Assembly: GCA_018907035.1 (NCBI GenBank)
Contig: JACCIC010000207.1
Span: 672,501 to 736,500 of the forward strand
Direction of reading: 5' to 3'
DNA: 64,000 nucleotides
From: Sycobia sp. Sy_11
Lineage: Eukaryota > Arthropoda > Insecta > Hymenoptera > Epichrysomallidae
Below are positions 46,140 through 59,423 of the stretch, piece by piece. The notes under the pieces are model-generated. The model was not told the origin of the DNA and ran no database searches. It saw only the letters and a list, made by a program, of their open reading frames with translations. The position numbers and the translations under genes are program-made. Numbering within the stretch: the stretch's first letter is position 1; each line of letters starts with the position of its first letter.

Positions 46140-46245
46140 TCCTCCCGTGCCTCAGGACGATTTTTACTGGGAGTTTTGTGTTGGGATGGTAGAATGAAAT
46201 GCATAGTTATTTCCGAGCAACTTCTACAGGATCTTCTACCAGTAG
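46140..46245. repeat. Fragment of the 60-bp-iteron fold-back element
   Basis: CAGGACGATTTTTACTGGGA and TTGTGTTGGGATGGTAGAATG match the left-arm unit of 38290-38998; a second partial unit (CGAGCAACTTCTACAGGATC) follows about 60 bp on. Confidence 0.6.
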
Positions 46246-46439
46246 AATTGCAACATCTAACAAGAAGGTATGAAAAAAATTTTAAGTACATGATTTAATT
46301 ACATAATGAAAAGAATTAATAAATATTAATTTATTAATTTAATATTGAAGGATAATATTAGTATTGAATATTTATTTATTGTATTAGAAATAGAAATAAT
46401 TATTTATTGTATAATTAATTGATATTGAAAGATAATTTG

Positions 46440-47010
46440 AAAGATTTTTTCTCGAACAAGTTGAAAAACAATGGACAATACCACTATAGAGACAAATTTA
46501 ATAACAATATTAGAATCTTGAAAAGTAAAAAAAATAAGATAGACAACAATTCAAAAACAAATTGAAACTAATAAATAAATTTGTATTAGACAAATTTTCA
46601 GGAAAAATTACAAACATTACCAAGGGTAAAAAATTTTGAAAGTGAATATACTAGGCGAGAAATAATAACAGCTATACAATAGATAAAATGGAAATGTTAA
46701 AATTGTTATTGGAAGAATCTGCTATGGATTGGTATAACTCGGTAATGAAAACAGTTCGATAATAAAATAATTATAAAAAACTCAAGAATTTTCGAATATA
46801 TTATCTGGAACGATAATTTGTTTCATCTATTTTGAAATAAAGGAAAATCACCACTCAGATACGTATTTAATTATAAATATAAACCAAGATGAAAGGATAA
46901 TAAAGAAAATTTATTGAAAAAAATGAGATATGTTATAGAAACTAAAAAAGAGAGAAACATTTGCTGTCTGAAGACCTCAGTATAAAACTTATCAAAGAAG
47001 TATATAACAC
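46440..47010 (+). pseudogene. Gypsy-type Gag fragment
   Basis: KMEMLKLLLEESAMDWYNSV near 46686-46750 matches the conserved capsid segment of Ty3/Gypsy Gag. Flanking pieces are out of frame. Orientation is opposite to the pol relic at 47580-48970, so the two may be unrelated or rearranged. Confidence 0.6.
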
Positions 47011-47579
47011 TGTCATTTAGAATACAAGAAATCGAAAATAAAATAAAGCCATACAAATAAATAAATCACGATTAATTTAAGATTACATCAATGTTACAAC
47101 TGGAGGTTTGGGAAGTTAAGATTATTAAAAAATATATCTGCATCTACTTATCGATTATTTCGCAAGGTACGCATATATATTTTGACATCAAAAACGCAAT
47201 CTGCAAACGATTTGATCAAATTAATTAAATATTTACGACAAAAGGAAATAGCACTAATTCTGATAGCCAGTACCCCAATATAATTTCAAAAGAATTTAAA
47301 AAAATTTTAAACGAATAAGTCATACAAATAAGTTAATGCAGCTTTCTCTAATGATTTAAATGAGTGGTTCAAAATACTCAAAAATTATATTGGTATCAAG
47401 CCATGGTCAATGAATATTCTTTGTAAATTCGTCTACATTGCAAATGTATATGAATGTAAATATTAAATAAAATAAATATATTGTTATTTTATTACATAAT
47501 TGTTTTAAATTTCTTGTATCCTCAAACGTTTTTAATTTTCTTATTAAGATTCGAAATAAAGTATATATTTTTTACATTT
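47011..47579. other. AT-rich spacer
   Basis: No coding homology that I can name. Confidence 0.4.
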
Positions 47580-48970
47580 GCTTCGGTTCTTTTTATGGCA
47601 AAATAACCATTACTATCAGCATTTTGTATTACTTCATGTTGCATAGATTTGTGCACAACTAGTAATTCATTACTATTTTCATATTTATATAAAATATCAT
47701 TTCGTAAACAATAATCATCGTATTCATTATCTCCCAGAGTCTCTCTAATAAATCTTTATCATTCATTTGTGCTTCTTTTACTTTAATCATTACGTCGCTC
47801 TCAGTAATCATCATTACGGTATTTGTGTCTAGAGCATCAACATGCTTCATCTTTGATCCACAACGATGTTCTCTTATTTTATCAAATTCCTCTAGTGCGA
47901 TTGCCCATCTGTATATTTTAAGAGAGACATCTTGTTTATTCATTGTCTGCGCAAAAGCTGATACTTTCGCTCTGTATCACTAGTTTTACGGCTCATTTAA
48001 TGCACTGGATAAAAGCTATTGTCATTTGGCTATTTTTGCATTAATATAGCACCGAAGCCGTCTTGGCATGCATCAGTATGTAGCTGCGTTTGGTGACTCG
48101 AATCAAATATTTTTAAAACAGGACTCTTACTAAGAATATACTTTAAATTATTAAATGCTTCTCTCGCCCTTCCTCTAAATTGAAATGCAATGTCTTTTTT
48201 TAACATATCACTCAAAGGTTTCGCTAAAATAGAATAATTTTTAATACATTTACGAAAATAACCACATAATCCTAAGTAAATTAAAAAATTTTTAAAGTTT
48301 TGTAGTTCTCGAAATTGCATAACTGCTACAATCTTATTTGGAGAAGAATATACCTTACCCGCTTGAATTATTTGCTCTAAGAATTCTATTCTTTGCTTTA
48401 AAAGTTGACACTTCTTTTTATTTATTTCTAGTCCATAGTCACTCGATAGTTTTAAAACTAATTTTAATCTATCTATAGCCTCATCGACTGTTTTAGCTTT
48501 AATACATATTTCATCTACAAAAACTACTATTAGTCGTTGTAATGCTAAGGGTCCAAATATAAACGTAAAATATCTTTGAAAAACTATAGGTGAGTTGCAT
48601 AGGCCAAATGGAGCTCGTAGACATTCGAATGTTCATGATGAGTAAAGAAAGTATACTTTGGCTCTCTTTTTCAATGTGTATATAGAAAAAACCATTTCGT
48701 AAATCCAAAACACTAAATATATGATCTTTAGGCAGCTGATCAAGAATATCTTCGACGAACGGTAGCGGATGCCTATCATTTACAATAACTTTATGAATAT
48801 TATGATAATCTATACATAGTTGTAGAGAGCCACCTTTCTTCTTTACTAATACTACGGGACTCAAAAAATCTGACGCACATGACTCTACTATATCCTATTT
48901 TATACACTCATCAACCTGTTTTTCAATGATTAGTTTTTCAGTCATAGATATTTTCGCGGTCTTTGATAAA
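47580..48970 (-). pseudogene. Gypsy-4 Pol relic (RT, RNase H, integrase start)
   Basis: Minus strand: SPVVLVKKKGGSLQLCIDYH, RHPLPFVEDILDQL and FSVLDLRNGFFYIHI (first RT Asp). Further fragments are LGLCGYFRKCIKNYS, LKIFDSSHQTQLHTDACQDG (RNase H) and FDKIREHRCGSKMKHVDALD. Frames are broken by many stops. The YxDD box is not visible in frame. Family differs from the other three Gypsy elements. Confidence 0.82.
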
Positions 48971-49601
48971 GTGGCGTTTCATCTTTAAGAACTAATTTTA
49001 ATTAAATATTCGTATATTTACACTTTTCCGATTTATATAATATTTTTTAATTGTTTCGTCTTTTTTCATCGTTTGTTTTGATAGTGTTCTATGTAAATAG
49101 GAAATATTTATTTTTGTACTATATTCACCTTTTAAAATTTATCTTAATTTATTCCAACGATTAATCACACCTTCACTGTGAATATATTTTTCTGTAGACC
49201 CTTTCAATAACTTTTTTGCAAAAATTAATTTTTCCATTTCATTTCATTTAAATAAACGTGAAACATCTTCAAAGTCAGATATCTATCTATTTATTTGATA
49301 ATCGTCGCCACTGTCAAATAGCCTAATAAAATCCTCGACATCATTAAAATTTAAGGCGAAGTCTAGTTTATCTCTGTAAAATTACTTTCTACGATAGTAT
49401 AAAATCAGGGAAGTATGGTGTATTCGAATTCCTTATTATTTATTTATCATATAATCAATGTATTGTATTTATTTATATAAATGGAATATTTTTCTAATTA
49501 GACTTCTTAGTCAATTACACATAAATGAGCGATGCTTAAAAAACAATTTATAGTTTTATTAAAAATTAAAAGTTGTACTTATATCGACTGTTCTGAATTA
49601 A
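48971..49601. other. AT-rich spacer
   Basis: Contains a stretch (about 49500-49540, GTCAATTACACATAAAT) shared with the inverted repeat near 20950. No gene. Confidence 0.4.
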
Positions 49602-50020
49602 ATTCATAAATATTTTTATCGGTCTTACAGTCTTTATAATATCATATATTAACTAAAATAATGTCAGTCAGACTGTCCTTGTTTATGATCAGCTACGTAG
49701 AATCTGAAATAAACCTTATTACTACAATAAATTATATCAGAAAATTAAAATTAAAAATAAAAATTAAATTAAATTAACAATAAAATAAAAATAAAAATAA
49801 AAATACAATAATAGTTAAAATAAAAATAAAAAATAATAAAAGTACTTATTGTATGTTAGTAAAGGACAACCTGACTGCCCCCACAACCTTAATTTAGGAT
49901 CACCTTGTCCGACTTTTCAAACCGCTACGGTTTATCCTCAGGAACTAAACTGTCATTATTTTAGCTAATATATGATATTATAAAGACTGTAAGACCGATA
50001 AAATATTTATTAATATAGTT
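49602..50020. mobile_element. Penelope-like family B: palindromic pLTR copy
   Basis: Left end TTTATCGGTCTTACAGTC; right end GACTGTAAGACCGATAAA; GTCAGTCAGACTGTCC on the left. The right arm is much shortened. A hammerhead relic lies at 49908-49946. Confidence 0.78.
49908..49946 (-). ncRNA. Hammerhead ribozyme relic, PLE-B
   Basis: GTTCC, CTGAGGA, T, AAACC / GGTTT stem II with a GTAGC loop, GAAA, AGTC, GGAC. The core G before AAA is kept, but the C of the ACGU stem III is A. Confidence 0.65.
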
Positions 50021-50395
50021 TTATTATTTGTAAATATTTCTAATTTAAATAAAAGAAAGTATTGAAATGAATTTTTACATAGTCAAGTATATGTAAATAT
50101 GTATGAGTATCAATTCGTGTAAGTTTCAGAATTCAGGTTGACTTAACAGTTTTTGTCAAAAATTTATTTTATTAATTAAATAACTGAAAAAGTATATATA
50201 TATATATATATTTATATATATGCCAACGTCACGAGCACATATGTTGTTAAATCGTGCTAGCACTTGTAATGTTCCGTAATTTCAGGTCAATAGTTTAAGT
50301 TTAAGTAAGTTCTATTAAAGTGATATTAGTTAATTACTCATTAATGTCAGCTGTGCGACCGCTGCTGATTTGGCAGCGATGCAGAATACAGCACG

Positions 50396-50596
50396 ATGGC
50401 CGCCACTACCGGAGGCCAAATGGCAATAACTTTTGATAATATTGAAAATCAATCAACTCAATTGAATCTCTCACAGACCACATTATTCGCCAAAATCTTG
50501 TCTTCAAATAATCAGCCCAAAAAAGAAGAAGCAATCGTTATAAATGCCAACGAAGGTCTATCAATAGATGATGAACTAAATGAAATAAACATGTAG
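50396..50596 (+). pseudogene. Non-LTR (LINE) ORF1 N-terminus
   Basis: MAATTGGQMAITFDNIENQ followed by a polar, Gln-rich stretch, stopping at 50596 by an in-frame TAG. It is interrupted just after by another LINE fragment; its presumed continuation with a zinc knuckle is at 51207-51942. 50265-50395 is probably its 5' untranslated region. Confidence 0.6.
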
Positions 50597-50606
50597 ATGA
50601 ACTAAA

Positions 50607-51206
50607 GACACACACTGATACAAAAAACATAAGATTTATTTCCAAAATATCAGTTAGTAGAATATGCATTTTCTTCAATAATAAATATATCGCATTAAAA
50701 GTATAAAAAAAGACTGGTGCAATATTTGGAAACCCAACAAGTGTAAACTTAAAAATATCAAATCGAATGTGCTTAAAGCTAACCCAGCCATCACGTTTGG
50801 TAGAAGAGATCAAGTTATACTCACTCGTATTCGCAGAGGACACACCAAACTAATTCATCAATACCTACTAAATAAAGAAAGTCAAAAAACTGTGTAAATT
50901 GCAACAAAGCGGCTACTGTTGAACACATTGTACTATTTTGTCCATTATACGAAGAAGCTCGAATAAAAACAAAATTAAAAAAGGATTTAAATTCTATATT
51001 AAATGACAGAAATCAATGTGAAAATCTAATTAAATTCATAGATTTATGTAATTTACGGATCCATATATAATTGTTACATAAAAATGTAAATATACGTAAT
51101 GTAAATTAAAAATTATTGTATGAATTCTGTCAAGTCGTCAATACCCGAAAGGGGGACACGACTTAAAATAAATAAAGTAAAAAAAAAAAAAAAAAAAATA
51201 TATCGC
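50607..51206 (+). mobile_element. 5'-truncated LINE fragment inserted in another LINE
   Basis: AGATGAACTAAA occurs at both borders (50595-50606 and 51207-51218), consistent with a 12-bp target duplication. It encodes the end of a LINE polyprotein: GRRDQVILTRIRRGHTKLIH, a CVNCNKAATVEHIVLFCPLY zinc cluster, and a stop at 51069. An untranslated tail with about 19 A follows. Confidence 0.8.
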
Positions 51207-51942
51207 AGATGAACTAAAAACAAAAAAGTAAAAAACCTAATTCTTAACATAAAACCGTACATTAATACTAACAAAAGAGTAGTCATCTCAAATGTTTCAC
51301 CACTCATTTCCAACGAAATAATAGAAGTGCTAAAAGAAAAAGAAATAAATGTTAAATCACAGATAAACTATATTCGAGCTGGATTAAACAAATTCAGAAG
51401 ATCTCAGATCGCCTCCTTCAGAAGGCAATTTTATGTAACCGAATGAAAAAATTAATGGAAAAATAAATGAAACCGAAGAAAAAATTTTACTTGAAAGTTT
51501 ACAACTAGCGTTCAAAGGTACCAATTATTGGACTTATCTGTCTACCGAAAATGCTGCTTGCTTTATGTGTAAACAAACAGGTCATACAGCTAAAATATGC
51601 CCGAAAGGGACACATTATGAAGGAACATATCAAACATTCAGCAAACATAGCGTAAATTTGGAAGCAATTACAGATCCTAGCACACAAGAAATTGAAAAAG
51701 AATTCCCAATAAATACACCGAGGCCAACTCAGTCAGGAAAACAAAAGCAATACGAGAAAATAACAGAAAGCGAAACAATAACAGCCACCAGCGATTTGAA
51801 ATACACAAATTTAAATCAATTAATTTCGAGACCTCACAAAAGTTTACAAGAAAAGACACTTAGATTTATATTTAGAGTGGATTTATTTAGATTTATATTT
51901 AGTTTAGTTACATTTAGACTGGGGATGGGGCTTATAAAGTAG
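51207..51942 (+). pseudogene. Non-LTR (LINE) ORF1, zinc-knuckle part
   Basis: The best open part (51447-51942) has ESLQLAFKGTNYW and a CCHC knuckle CFMCKQTGHTAKIC, then a Ser/Thr-rich region. The upstream part is in other frames with stops. Together with 50396-50596 this is ORF1 of an I/Jockey-like element; ORF2 is absent. Confidence 0.72.
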
Positions 51943-51949
51943 CATGCTG

Positions 51950-52260
51950 GGTTTTTCAATTTAGTTTAGTTCCTGAGGATGAACTGTAATGGTTCTAAAC
52001 GTCGGACACCAAGGTGATTCTAAATTTAAGGTGGTGGAAGCAGTTAGGTTATCCTTTACTAACGTAGAATAGTGCTTTTATTATTTTTATTTTATTTTAT
52101 TTATTATTTTATTTTTATTTCTATTTTATTATTAATTTAATTTTATGTTTATTTTTCTTTAAAATTATATTATAAATATATTATATTATAAAGACTGTAA
52201 GACCGATAAAAATATTTATTAATTAAATTCAGAATAGTCGACATAAGTAAAAGTTTTAAT
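51950..52260 (+). mobile_element. Penelope-like family B pLTR (single)
   Basis: TAGTTTAGTTCCTGAGGATG start, GTTATCCTTTACTAACGTAG, then a T/A tract and GACTGTAAGACCGATAAAAA. Closely matches 63047-63380. Confidence 0.78.
51969..52007 (+). ncRNA. Hammerhead ribozyme variant, PLE-B
   Basis: GTTCC, CTGAGGA, T, GAAC..GGTTC stem II, TAAAC, GTC, GGAC. The invariant core G is T, as in the copy at 63054-63092. ACGTC gives stem III plus a GUC cleavage triplet. Confidence 0.65.
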
Positions 52261-52696
52261 TTTACAAAGAGAGTATATATTATTTGTCCAATTTGAATAT
52301 ATTTGTGATAATCAAATTACGAAAATGAACATTATGGACGAAATTCTCAAAATATGATGGTGAGTTTGGGTTGGGTCCGTGTCATTGCCACATCCACATT
52401 AGGTACCACAGCGAACGATCCCTCCGCTTTTCAGCACATTCAAACGAATCATTTAAACTAATTGTTGACCAAGGATGAATTGGTCACTAGAATATGTCGC
52501 TGACCCCAAGACTATATAATTATTGAAATTATTATCTTTCAATCAAATAATAAGTTAGATTTATAAGAATTCAATACCTAAAAAATAGTTTGAAAATATG
52601 TATCTATATAAAATCGGAAGAAATGACTGGAAAAAGCGTCTCATATATTTCTGTTATTGCCGAAGATAAATATACTATTAGAAAAAAGTACATTAT
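52261..52696. other. AT-rich spacer
   Basis: A less AT-rich patch at 52370-52510 has no usable open frame or splice pattern. Nothing assigned. Confidence 0.4.
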
Positions 52697-52906
52697 ATTT
52701 AATCTGCATGTGCTAAAAGCTACTTTCATAAACGTAAAGAAGTCAATACTTATTAAAAATTTTAAATTCTCGCACTTTACATAAAATTTATTACAAAATG
52801 TTTCGAAAAATTTTGCATTCAATTGTGCATGAAAAGTGCATGCGCAGTTTTTAATGAATTTGAATTGCTTTACGTTTATGTATGTAGATTTCAGCACATG
52901 TACATT
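52697..52906. repeat. Imperfect palindrome (~210 bp hairpin)
   Basis: The left arm (AATCTGCATGTGCTAAAAGC, then CATAAACGTAAAG) is the approximate complement of the right arm (CTTTACGTTTATG, then TTTCAGCACATGTACATT). A second small palindrome, ACTGTACTGTTAAAAA / TTTTTAGCAGTACAGT, follows at about 52912-52978. Could be a MITE or a hairpin-RNA source. Confidence 0.7.
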
Positions 52907-52976
52907 AAATTTACTGTACTGTTAAAAAATATATATATATATTTATAGTAAAATTTATATTTTTAGCAGTACAGTA

Positions 52977-52979
<3 letters not shown>

Positions 52980-53032
<53 letters not shown>
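52980..53032. repeat. (TA)n tract
   Basis: Pure TA repeats next to the hairpin. Confidence 0.93.
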
Positions 53033-53882
<850 letters not shown>

Positions 53883-55527
53883 TTGTAGAAGTAGAGAATA
53901 TTTATTGACTTTAAATAAATGCTTTATACATGGTTGAATGGTTTAGTCTCGAAAGATATCGCAAGTGGCACACGCTCTAGTATAGCTCCCGAGAAGTCAG
54001 TGCAGTGTATACTATGTAATTAATAAAGAATATATTGAATAACGCATATACAGGGAATTTCAGAATATGACTACACTAAATGAGCACTTTATAATATATA
54101 CGTACTGCTTACATATATATTATATATAAATTTCGTATACGAAGATCGTAAGAACCATATATTTTGAATATAAATGCGTAGTGTGAAATTATACTAATAT
54201 ATATTCATTATATGTCGACGCGGTGAAAATTATAAGAATTTAGAGGAGAGTTCGCTATCTGCACGCTAAATTTTGTAATGTTTTATACCTTTGTAATAAT
54301 CGCGTTGGTTTCGAAACTATAATTTTCCGTCAGAAATTTGTGTAGAAAGACTTCTTGTATGTGAGCTTATATTTTTTTTAGTTAGCTAAATTTCGAGTTT
54401 TAATGCTTGTACTTGAAATATACATATTAAGAAATCCCACGGTTATCGGCCGCGATTCTCAGAAGCAAATATATTGCGAATTAAATTTAATTATGTTGTA
54501 TTGGAAACCGAAATTTTCAGCACATTAAGGCGACTCCTTAATAAGTCCTGTCACTACGACGAATTCTACTATGTGCTCCTATAAATTTTTATTTAAATAT
54601 CTAACAAAGACAGATTGGAACTATTTAGTTTACTTATTTGATTTAGATTATGATGAATTTCTATTAATTTACCATTCTACTTATAAAAAGGCCAATATAA
54701 TGTTTACCATACACCAATGACTCTATATTAATTTTTTTCACGAACATTGCTTCTGATATAAATTTTTTTTCTTCTTAAAGGTAATTTTGACTATACTAAT
54801 ATAATACTAGTCTATTTATTTTCTAATTTGTGCAACGCATTGATGCGGTTTGACATTAAATTCACAAATTAAACATATTCTTTTTCAAAAATTGCCTTAA
54901 GATTACGTATATAAATTGATTTATAATTAGACGCTTTTCCTTCAGTGCTTCTTATTCTATTAAAAATTTTTATAAAAAAAAAAATCATTTCAGAATATTG
55001 CTATGACTTTAATTTTGAATTTTGACGAATTTAGGCGACGAACAGTATAGTTTCATCTTAGCAGAAAACAAGTACTATGGCTTGCATTGAATTAGGTGAA
55101 AGAAGAGAGTATATTATATTGTACGACATTAACCATGCTACTGTTAATCGAAAAAGATCTATAAAAACACTGAATCGGTATTCCACTTTCATCGGAGAAT
55201 ACGGATAGATAAGAAAACGAAAGTAGTTTGATGTCGGGTATCATTATGTTCAAACATCTGAATACAGATCAGAAAGTGATTTCGTTGATTTTATTATACT
55301 TCGGAATATTTCATTTAAAATTTATATAGGAATAATATCACTTTTTGTTATAATATAAGAAGTCGGTTTAATGATAAATTTCGCAATAAACATTGATGGA
55401 AGTTATAAAAAATTTGACCATTTCACGACAGCATATACTCGCTTATCAAATCAAGGATTTCATAAACATAATTTGAAAGACTAAATAGTATACGTCCCAA
55501 GTATATTTTACATATTAATAAATTCTG

Positions 55528-55529
<2 letters not shown>
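53883..55529. other. AT-rich unique sequence
   Basis: About 1.6 kb without any repeat family or coding signal that I can recognise on either strand. Confidence 0.5.

Positions 55530-55624
<95 letters not shown>
55530..55624. repeat. (TA)n tract
   Basis: TA repeats with a single CACA interruption at about 55580; ends in ATATC repeats. Confidence 0.95.
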
Positions 55625-55626
<2 letters not shown>

Positions 55627-55639
55627 CATATCATATCGT

Positions 55640-55810
55640 ATCAGCATATCCTATCATACATATCATACTACTTTAAATACACAAAGCGTCTTTATGTTTG
55701 TACACATAAAACAAAACAACTACTGAACCGATTACTCAGAAATTGGAATTATATATTCTCTATCATCTTCTGAAGGACATGGGCTTTTTTCAAATTCAAC
55801 ACAAAAAAAT
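55640..55810 (-). repeat. RTE-like repeat, inverted copy
   Basis: ACACAAAGCGTCTTTATG and CTACTGAACCGATT are the complement of the 3' end of the copy at 55902-56283; the (ATATC)n start is its tail. Confidence 0.6.
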
Positions 55811-55860
55811 GATCACGCATTAGGAAGTTACTTTATCAACAATTTCAAAACTATGAGTAA

Positions 55861-55862
<2 letters not shown>

Positions 55863-55901
<39 letters not shown>
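55863..55901. repeat. (TA)n tract
   Basis: Directly precedes the RTE-like repeat. Confidence 0.9.
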
Positions 55902-55902
<1 letters not shown>

Positions 55903-56281
55903 TAGCACCCCCCGTCTCGGCTTCGTCCGAGATATTAACCGATTTCATAAACAATTCAATAATATCTAAGTAAAAAGTACTCTTATATATACAAATCTAT
56001 ATTTCTATGAATAATTGACCATAATTTACCTGTCGTTGCCTCTATATAACATTGAGTTGGTGTTCGTGATTCAAGACACCACCTAGTGGCCGCTAGTGAA
56101 TCTGACCACTAAAACTGTTAACTTACTTTATTGTTAAAAGTAAAAAGATTTTCAAGAAAAAACATAGCCTATGTCCTTCCCAAGATAATATAGAATCTAT
56201 ATGTCAAATTTCAGAACAATCGGTTCAGTAGTTTTTTCGGTTATCGAGTACAAACAAAACACGCTTTGTCTTTATAAATTA

Positions 56282-56283
<2 letters not shown>
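55902..56283 (+). repeat. RTE-like repeat, longest copy
   Basis: Starts CTAGCACCCCCCGTCTCGGC with a small CTCGG..CCGAG hairpin. The centre has ACCTAGTGGCCGCTAGTG and the end CAATCGGTTCAGTAG..AAAACACGCTTTG..AATTAGTA. No protein. The 3' pattern is like that of insect RTE-type retroposons; classification is tentative. Confidence 0.55.
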
Positions 56284-56329
<46 letters not shown>

Positions 56330-56368
56330 TAATTTATATATATATACTAATTTATATATATATATATA
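56284..56368. repeat. (TA)n tract
   Basis: TA repeats with two TATACTAATTTATA interruptions, immediately before the mariner. Confidence 0.9.
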
Positions 56369-57648
56369 TTAGGTTCTCAAATATCTCCCTTCCGCCTTTT
56401 TATCTTACGAATTTCGCGTCTATGTACAAAGCGCTACAGAGCTCCTATCTGGCAATACTATACATCATTTGAAAGATCTTGGCATAACGTACAAAACGAC
56501 GCTATACACAATTAGTTAAGATATTGCGCTCAAAAGTTATAGACGTGTAAATATGGAGTTCACTAACGCCGAAATTCGCACTATGTTAAAGTTTTCCTTT
56601 GTCAAAGATAAATCCGCTAAAGAAACGTTTATGAGATTAATGGTGTTTTGAGGGATGGCACGCTATCACTTCGAACCGCAAAGAAATGGTTTCGACGATT
56701 CGGAGCCGGTGAAAAGGATACCATGGATAAGCCAGCCGGCGGAAGACCTGTGACAACGAATACGGATCAAATATTGGAATTTATCGAGTTAGACAGACAT
56801 GTGGCATCTGGTGGCATCGTCCAGGAGATGAAAGTTAGTCATCAAACTATTTTAAACCATTTGCAGAAGGGTGTATACAAAAAAAACTTGATGTTGTGTG
56901 CCGCATGATTTGACGCAAAAAAACCTGGACCGAATCAACGCCTGCGATGTGCTGCTGAAAGGGATCGAACTCAGCCCATTTTAAAAGCGGATCGTGACTG
57001 GCGACGAGAAATGAATCACATATGAAAATATCAAGCGAAAACGGTCGTGGTCCAAGGCCGGTGAACCGTCCCAAACAGTGGCCAAGCCAGGATTGACGGC
57101 CAGGAAGGTTTTTCTGTGTGTTTGGTGGGATTGGAAGGGAATCATCCACTATGAGCTGCTCCCATTTGGCCAGAAGTGTAATTCTACCATATACTGTGAA
57201 CAACTGGATCGCTTGACGCAGGCTATCGACCAGAAGCGTGCACAATTGGCCAACAGCAAGGGTGTAGTATCCCACCAGGACAACGCCAAACCACACACTT
57301 CGTTGATGACTTGTCAGAAGCTACGGCAGTTCGGATGGGAGGTTTTACCGTGTTCACCATATCGCCCGGACATAGCAGCAAGTGATTACCACCTATTCCT
57401 ATCCATGTCGAATGTTCTTGGTGGTGTAAAGCTGGACTCAAAAGAGACTTGTGTATAGTGGCTGTCCGAGTTCATCGCAAATAAGGAGAGGGTTTTCTAC
57501 GAGAAGAGTATTAGAAGTTGCTGTCTAGATCGAAACAGATTATCGAACAAAACGGCGCATATTTGAAGTAAATCCGACCACTGTAACACTTTTTATAAAG
57601 CATTGAAGGAAGAACAAAAGAGCGGAAGGGAGATATTTGAAAACCTAA
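56369..57648 (+). mobile_element. Full-length mariner (M1 family), inactivated
   Basis: 1,280 bp, TA on both sides (56367-56368, 57649-57650), inverted ends TTAGGTTCTCAAATATCTCC. A start at 56552 (MEFTNAEIRTMLKFSFVKDK) shifts frame near 56640. The helix-turn-helix parts FRRFGAGEKDTMDKPAGGR and VSHQTILNHLQK follow. First Asp in IVTGDEK, second in SHQDNAKPHTS, third in YRPDIAASD, with 34 residues between the last two (DD34D). Several stops. Also present at 40262-40588 and 42577-43665. Confidence 0.93.
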
Positions 57649-57689
57649 TATATATAGTTGCTTCCATGTAAGAAGATTTTCTATATACA

Positions 57690-58629
57690 TTGTTACGTAT
57701 TACGATTTACAATTAACAATTAATAATTATTAATATTTTTTATGCACTAATTATTGTAAATTTTAATGTTAAGCACCTCAATTGAACGTATAAATTATTT
57801 TATTTCTATGAAAAAAATTCCGGTCTCCGCTGAGTATCGAACCCACGACCCTACGATTCGCAAGCTAACGCATTATTCACTATGCTAAAACGCAATATGC
57901 GATAACTATACTATATTTTGCATATGAGCGTACAGCACTTAAGATCATATAATAATTTTATAAACACAAGATAAAACATATATAGTAAATCTATTTTTTA
58001 AATTTTAGATTTTTTAAATCGTTCCCATGTTAGATAGGTATGCGGATTTATGTTCGCGCGCGCGCGCGCGCGTGTGTGTGTGTGTTTTATACAAAAATAA
58101 AACGCGCGCGTACACACTAACTAATTTATATAAAAAATGTGCGAGCGCGCGGGACCGTATGTGTGTGTAATATCTAATTTTCGTACTCGTAAAGGGCTCG
58201 ACTAGAAAAGGCATCGTTCTTTCCAAAATTAGAAAAAGTTGAGGAAATCTAACTAGAATCAAAATAGAAAGCCTAATCATTTGCTTCATTCTCCTACTTG
58301 GCAGATTTCGGCGAGAAAAATGCCATTTTTTCCAAAATAGGGAAAAGTTAAGGAAATCTAAGTCCAAGATAGAAAGCCTGATAATTTCCTTAAGTTTTCT
58401 ACTTGTGAAATTTGACTATTGAAAACACGCATTTCTTTCTATCATGAATAAAAGATAAGCAAATCTGAATAAGGTTGAGAAAGTAAAAATTAATATAAGA
58501 CAATTATTAGATGATCGAATGGAAATCTAACTCGGATCTGGCGAGATTTACCTACATGAGGAAATCGTCATTAATGCTGACTAGGGTCTAGCCCAAACTA
58601 GGGATATGCCTCGCATATTTCTGCACGGG
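57690..58629 (-). mobile_element. R1 TIR element, left-truncated copy
   Basis: Matches 27607-28433 including the tRNA-like segment and the terminal TTTCTGCACGGG. A (CG)n(TG)n microsatellite at 58056-58085 and related sequence replace part of the middle. Confidence 0.75.
57820..57898 (-). ncRNA. tRNA-like segment inside R1, second copy
   Basis: Same structure as 27738-27812, with a better box B (GGGTTCGATAC) and identical box A-like TAGCATAGTGAATAATGCG. Confidence 0.6.
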
Positions 58630-58754
58630 TGGTTTCATATTCTGTCCGTTTTTATTTTAATCCTCGTTTCAAACGAATAAATTGGGTTCATTACAATGAT
58701 GGTTTCACCACTCGAAAGCAGTTAGTAGTATACAACACTTTTTTATCCCACTAT

Positions 58755-59273
58755 CCCGTGTAGAAATTCATTCTCGAATCTAATTAGTATCGGGTTAGTT
58801 TTCCGTATTAAATGTTAGGATCGATAAAGGAAATCTAGTCTGATCCTAGTTGCGGTTTGTCCCTTTTTTATTGGTATATTAGATAGGGAACGAGCTTAGA
58901 TTTTGTCAGTAATATCTAGTTAGAAACTATACAGAATCTAGTCCAAAAATCGAGAAATTAAGACGATTTATGTATTATTCTAATTTTATTTTCTCGATCA
59001 AGTGAATAATTTTTTGACTCTTAATATGTATTTAATTAAAATAAAACATATATTTACATATTTAAGTAGCGCATACCATTTAATTAGAATTTATAAATTA
59101 CTTTCTTTATGCATTATTACTTATACGATTTACATTTCATAATTAATAATTATTAATATATTTTTTATACACTAATTATTATAAATTGTAATGTTAAACA
59201 CCTCTGTTGAATATATAAATTATTCGATGAAAAAATTCCGGCCTCGGGTGAGTATCGCATCCACGAACTTACG
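58755..59273 (-). mobile_element. R1 TIR element, right-truncated copy
   Basis: Starts CCCGTGTAGAAATTCATTCT and follows the left part of 27250-28433, ending within the tRNA-like segment (about 480 bp from the end, as in the full copy). Confidence 0.72.
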
Positions 59274-59423
59274 ATTCTGTTATTCCATTATTGCAAAAGA
59301 ATGATTCGTATAAAAGTTTTAAAATGATATTTTAAGTACGGTACACTATACAAAATTAACTTGAAATAACAACATTTTTTGATTAGCATATGCATGCATT
59401 GGGCAGATAAAAATATTAAAATC

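Noticed and set aside
52370..52510. Less AT-rich patch that might be a host exon
   Set aside because: Stops in the frames examined and no recognisable protein.
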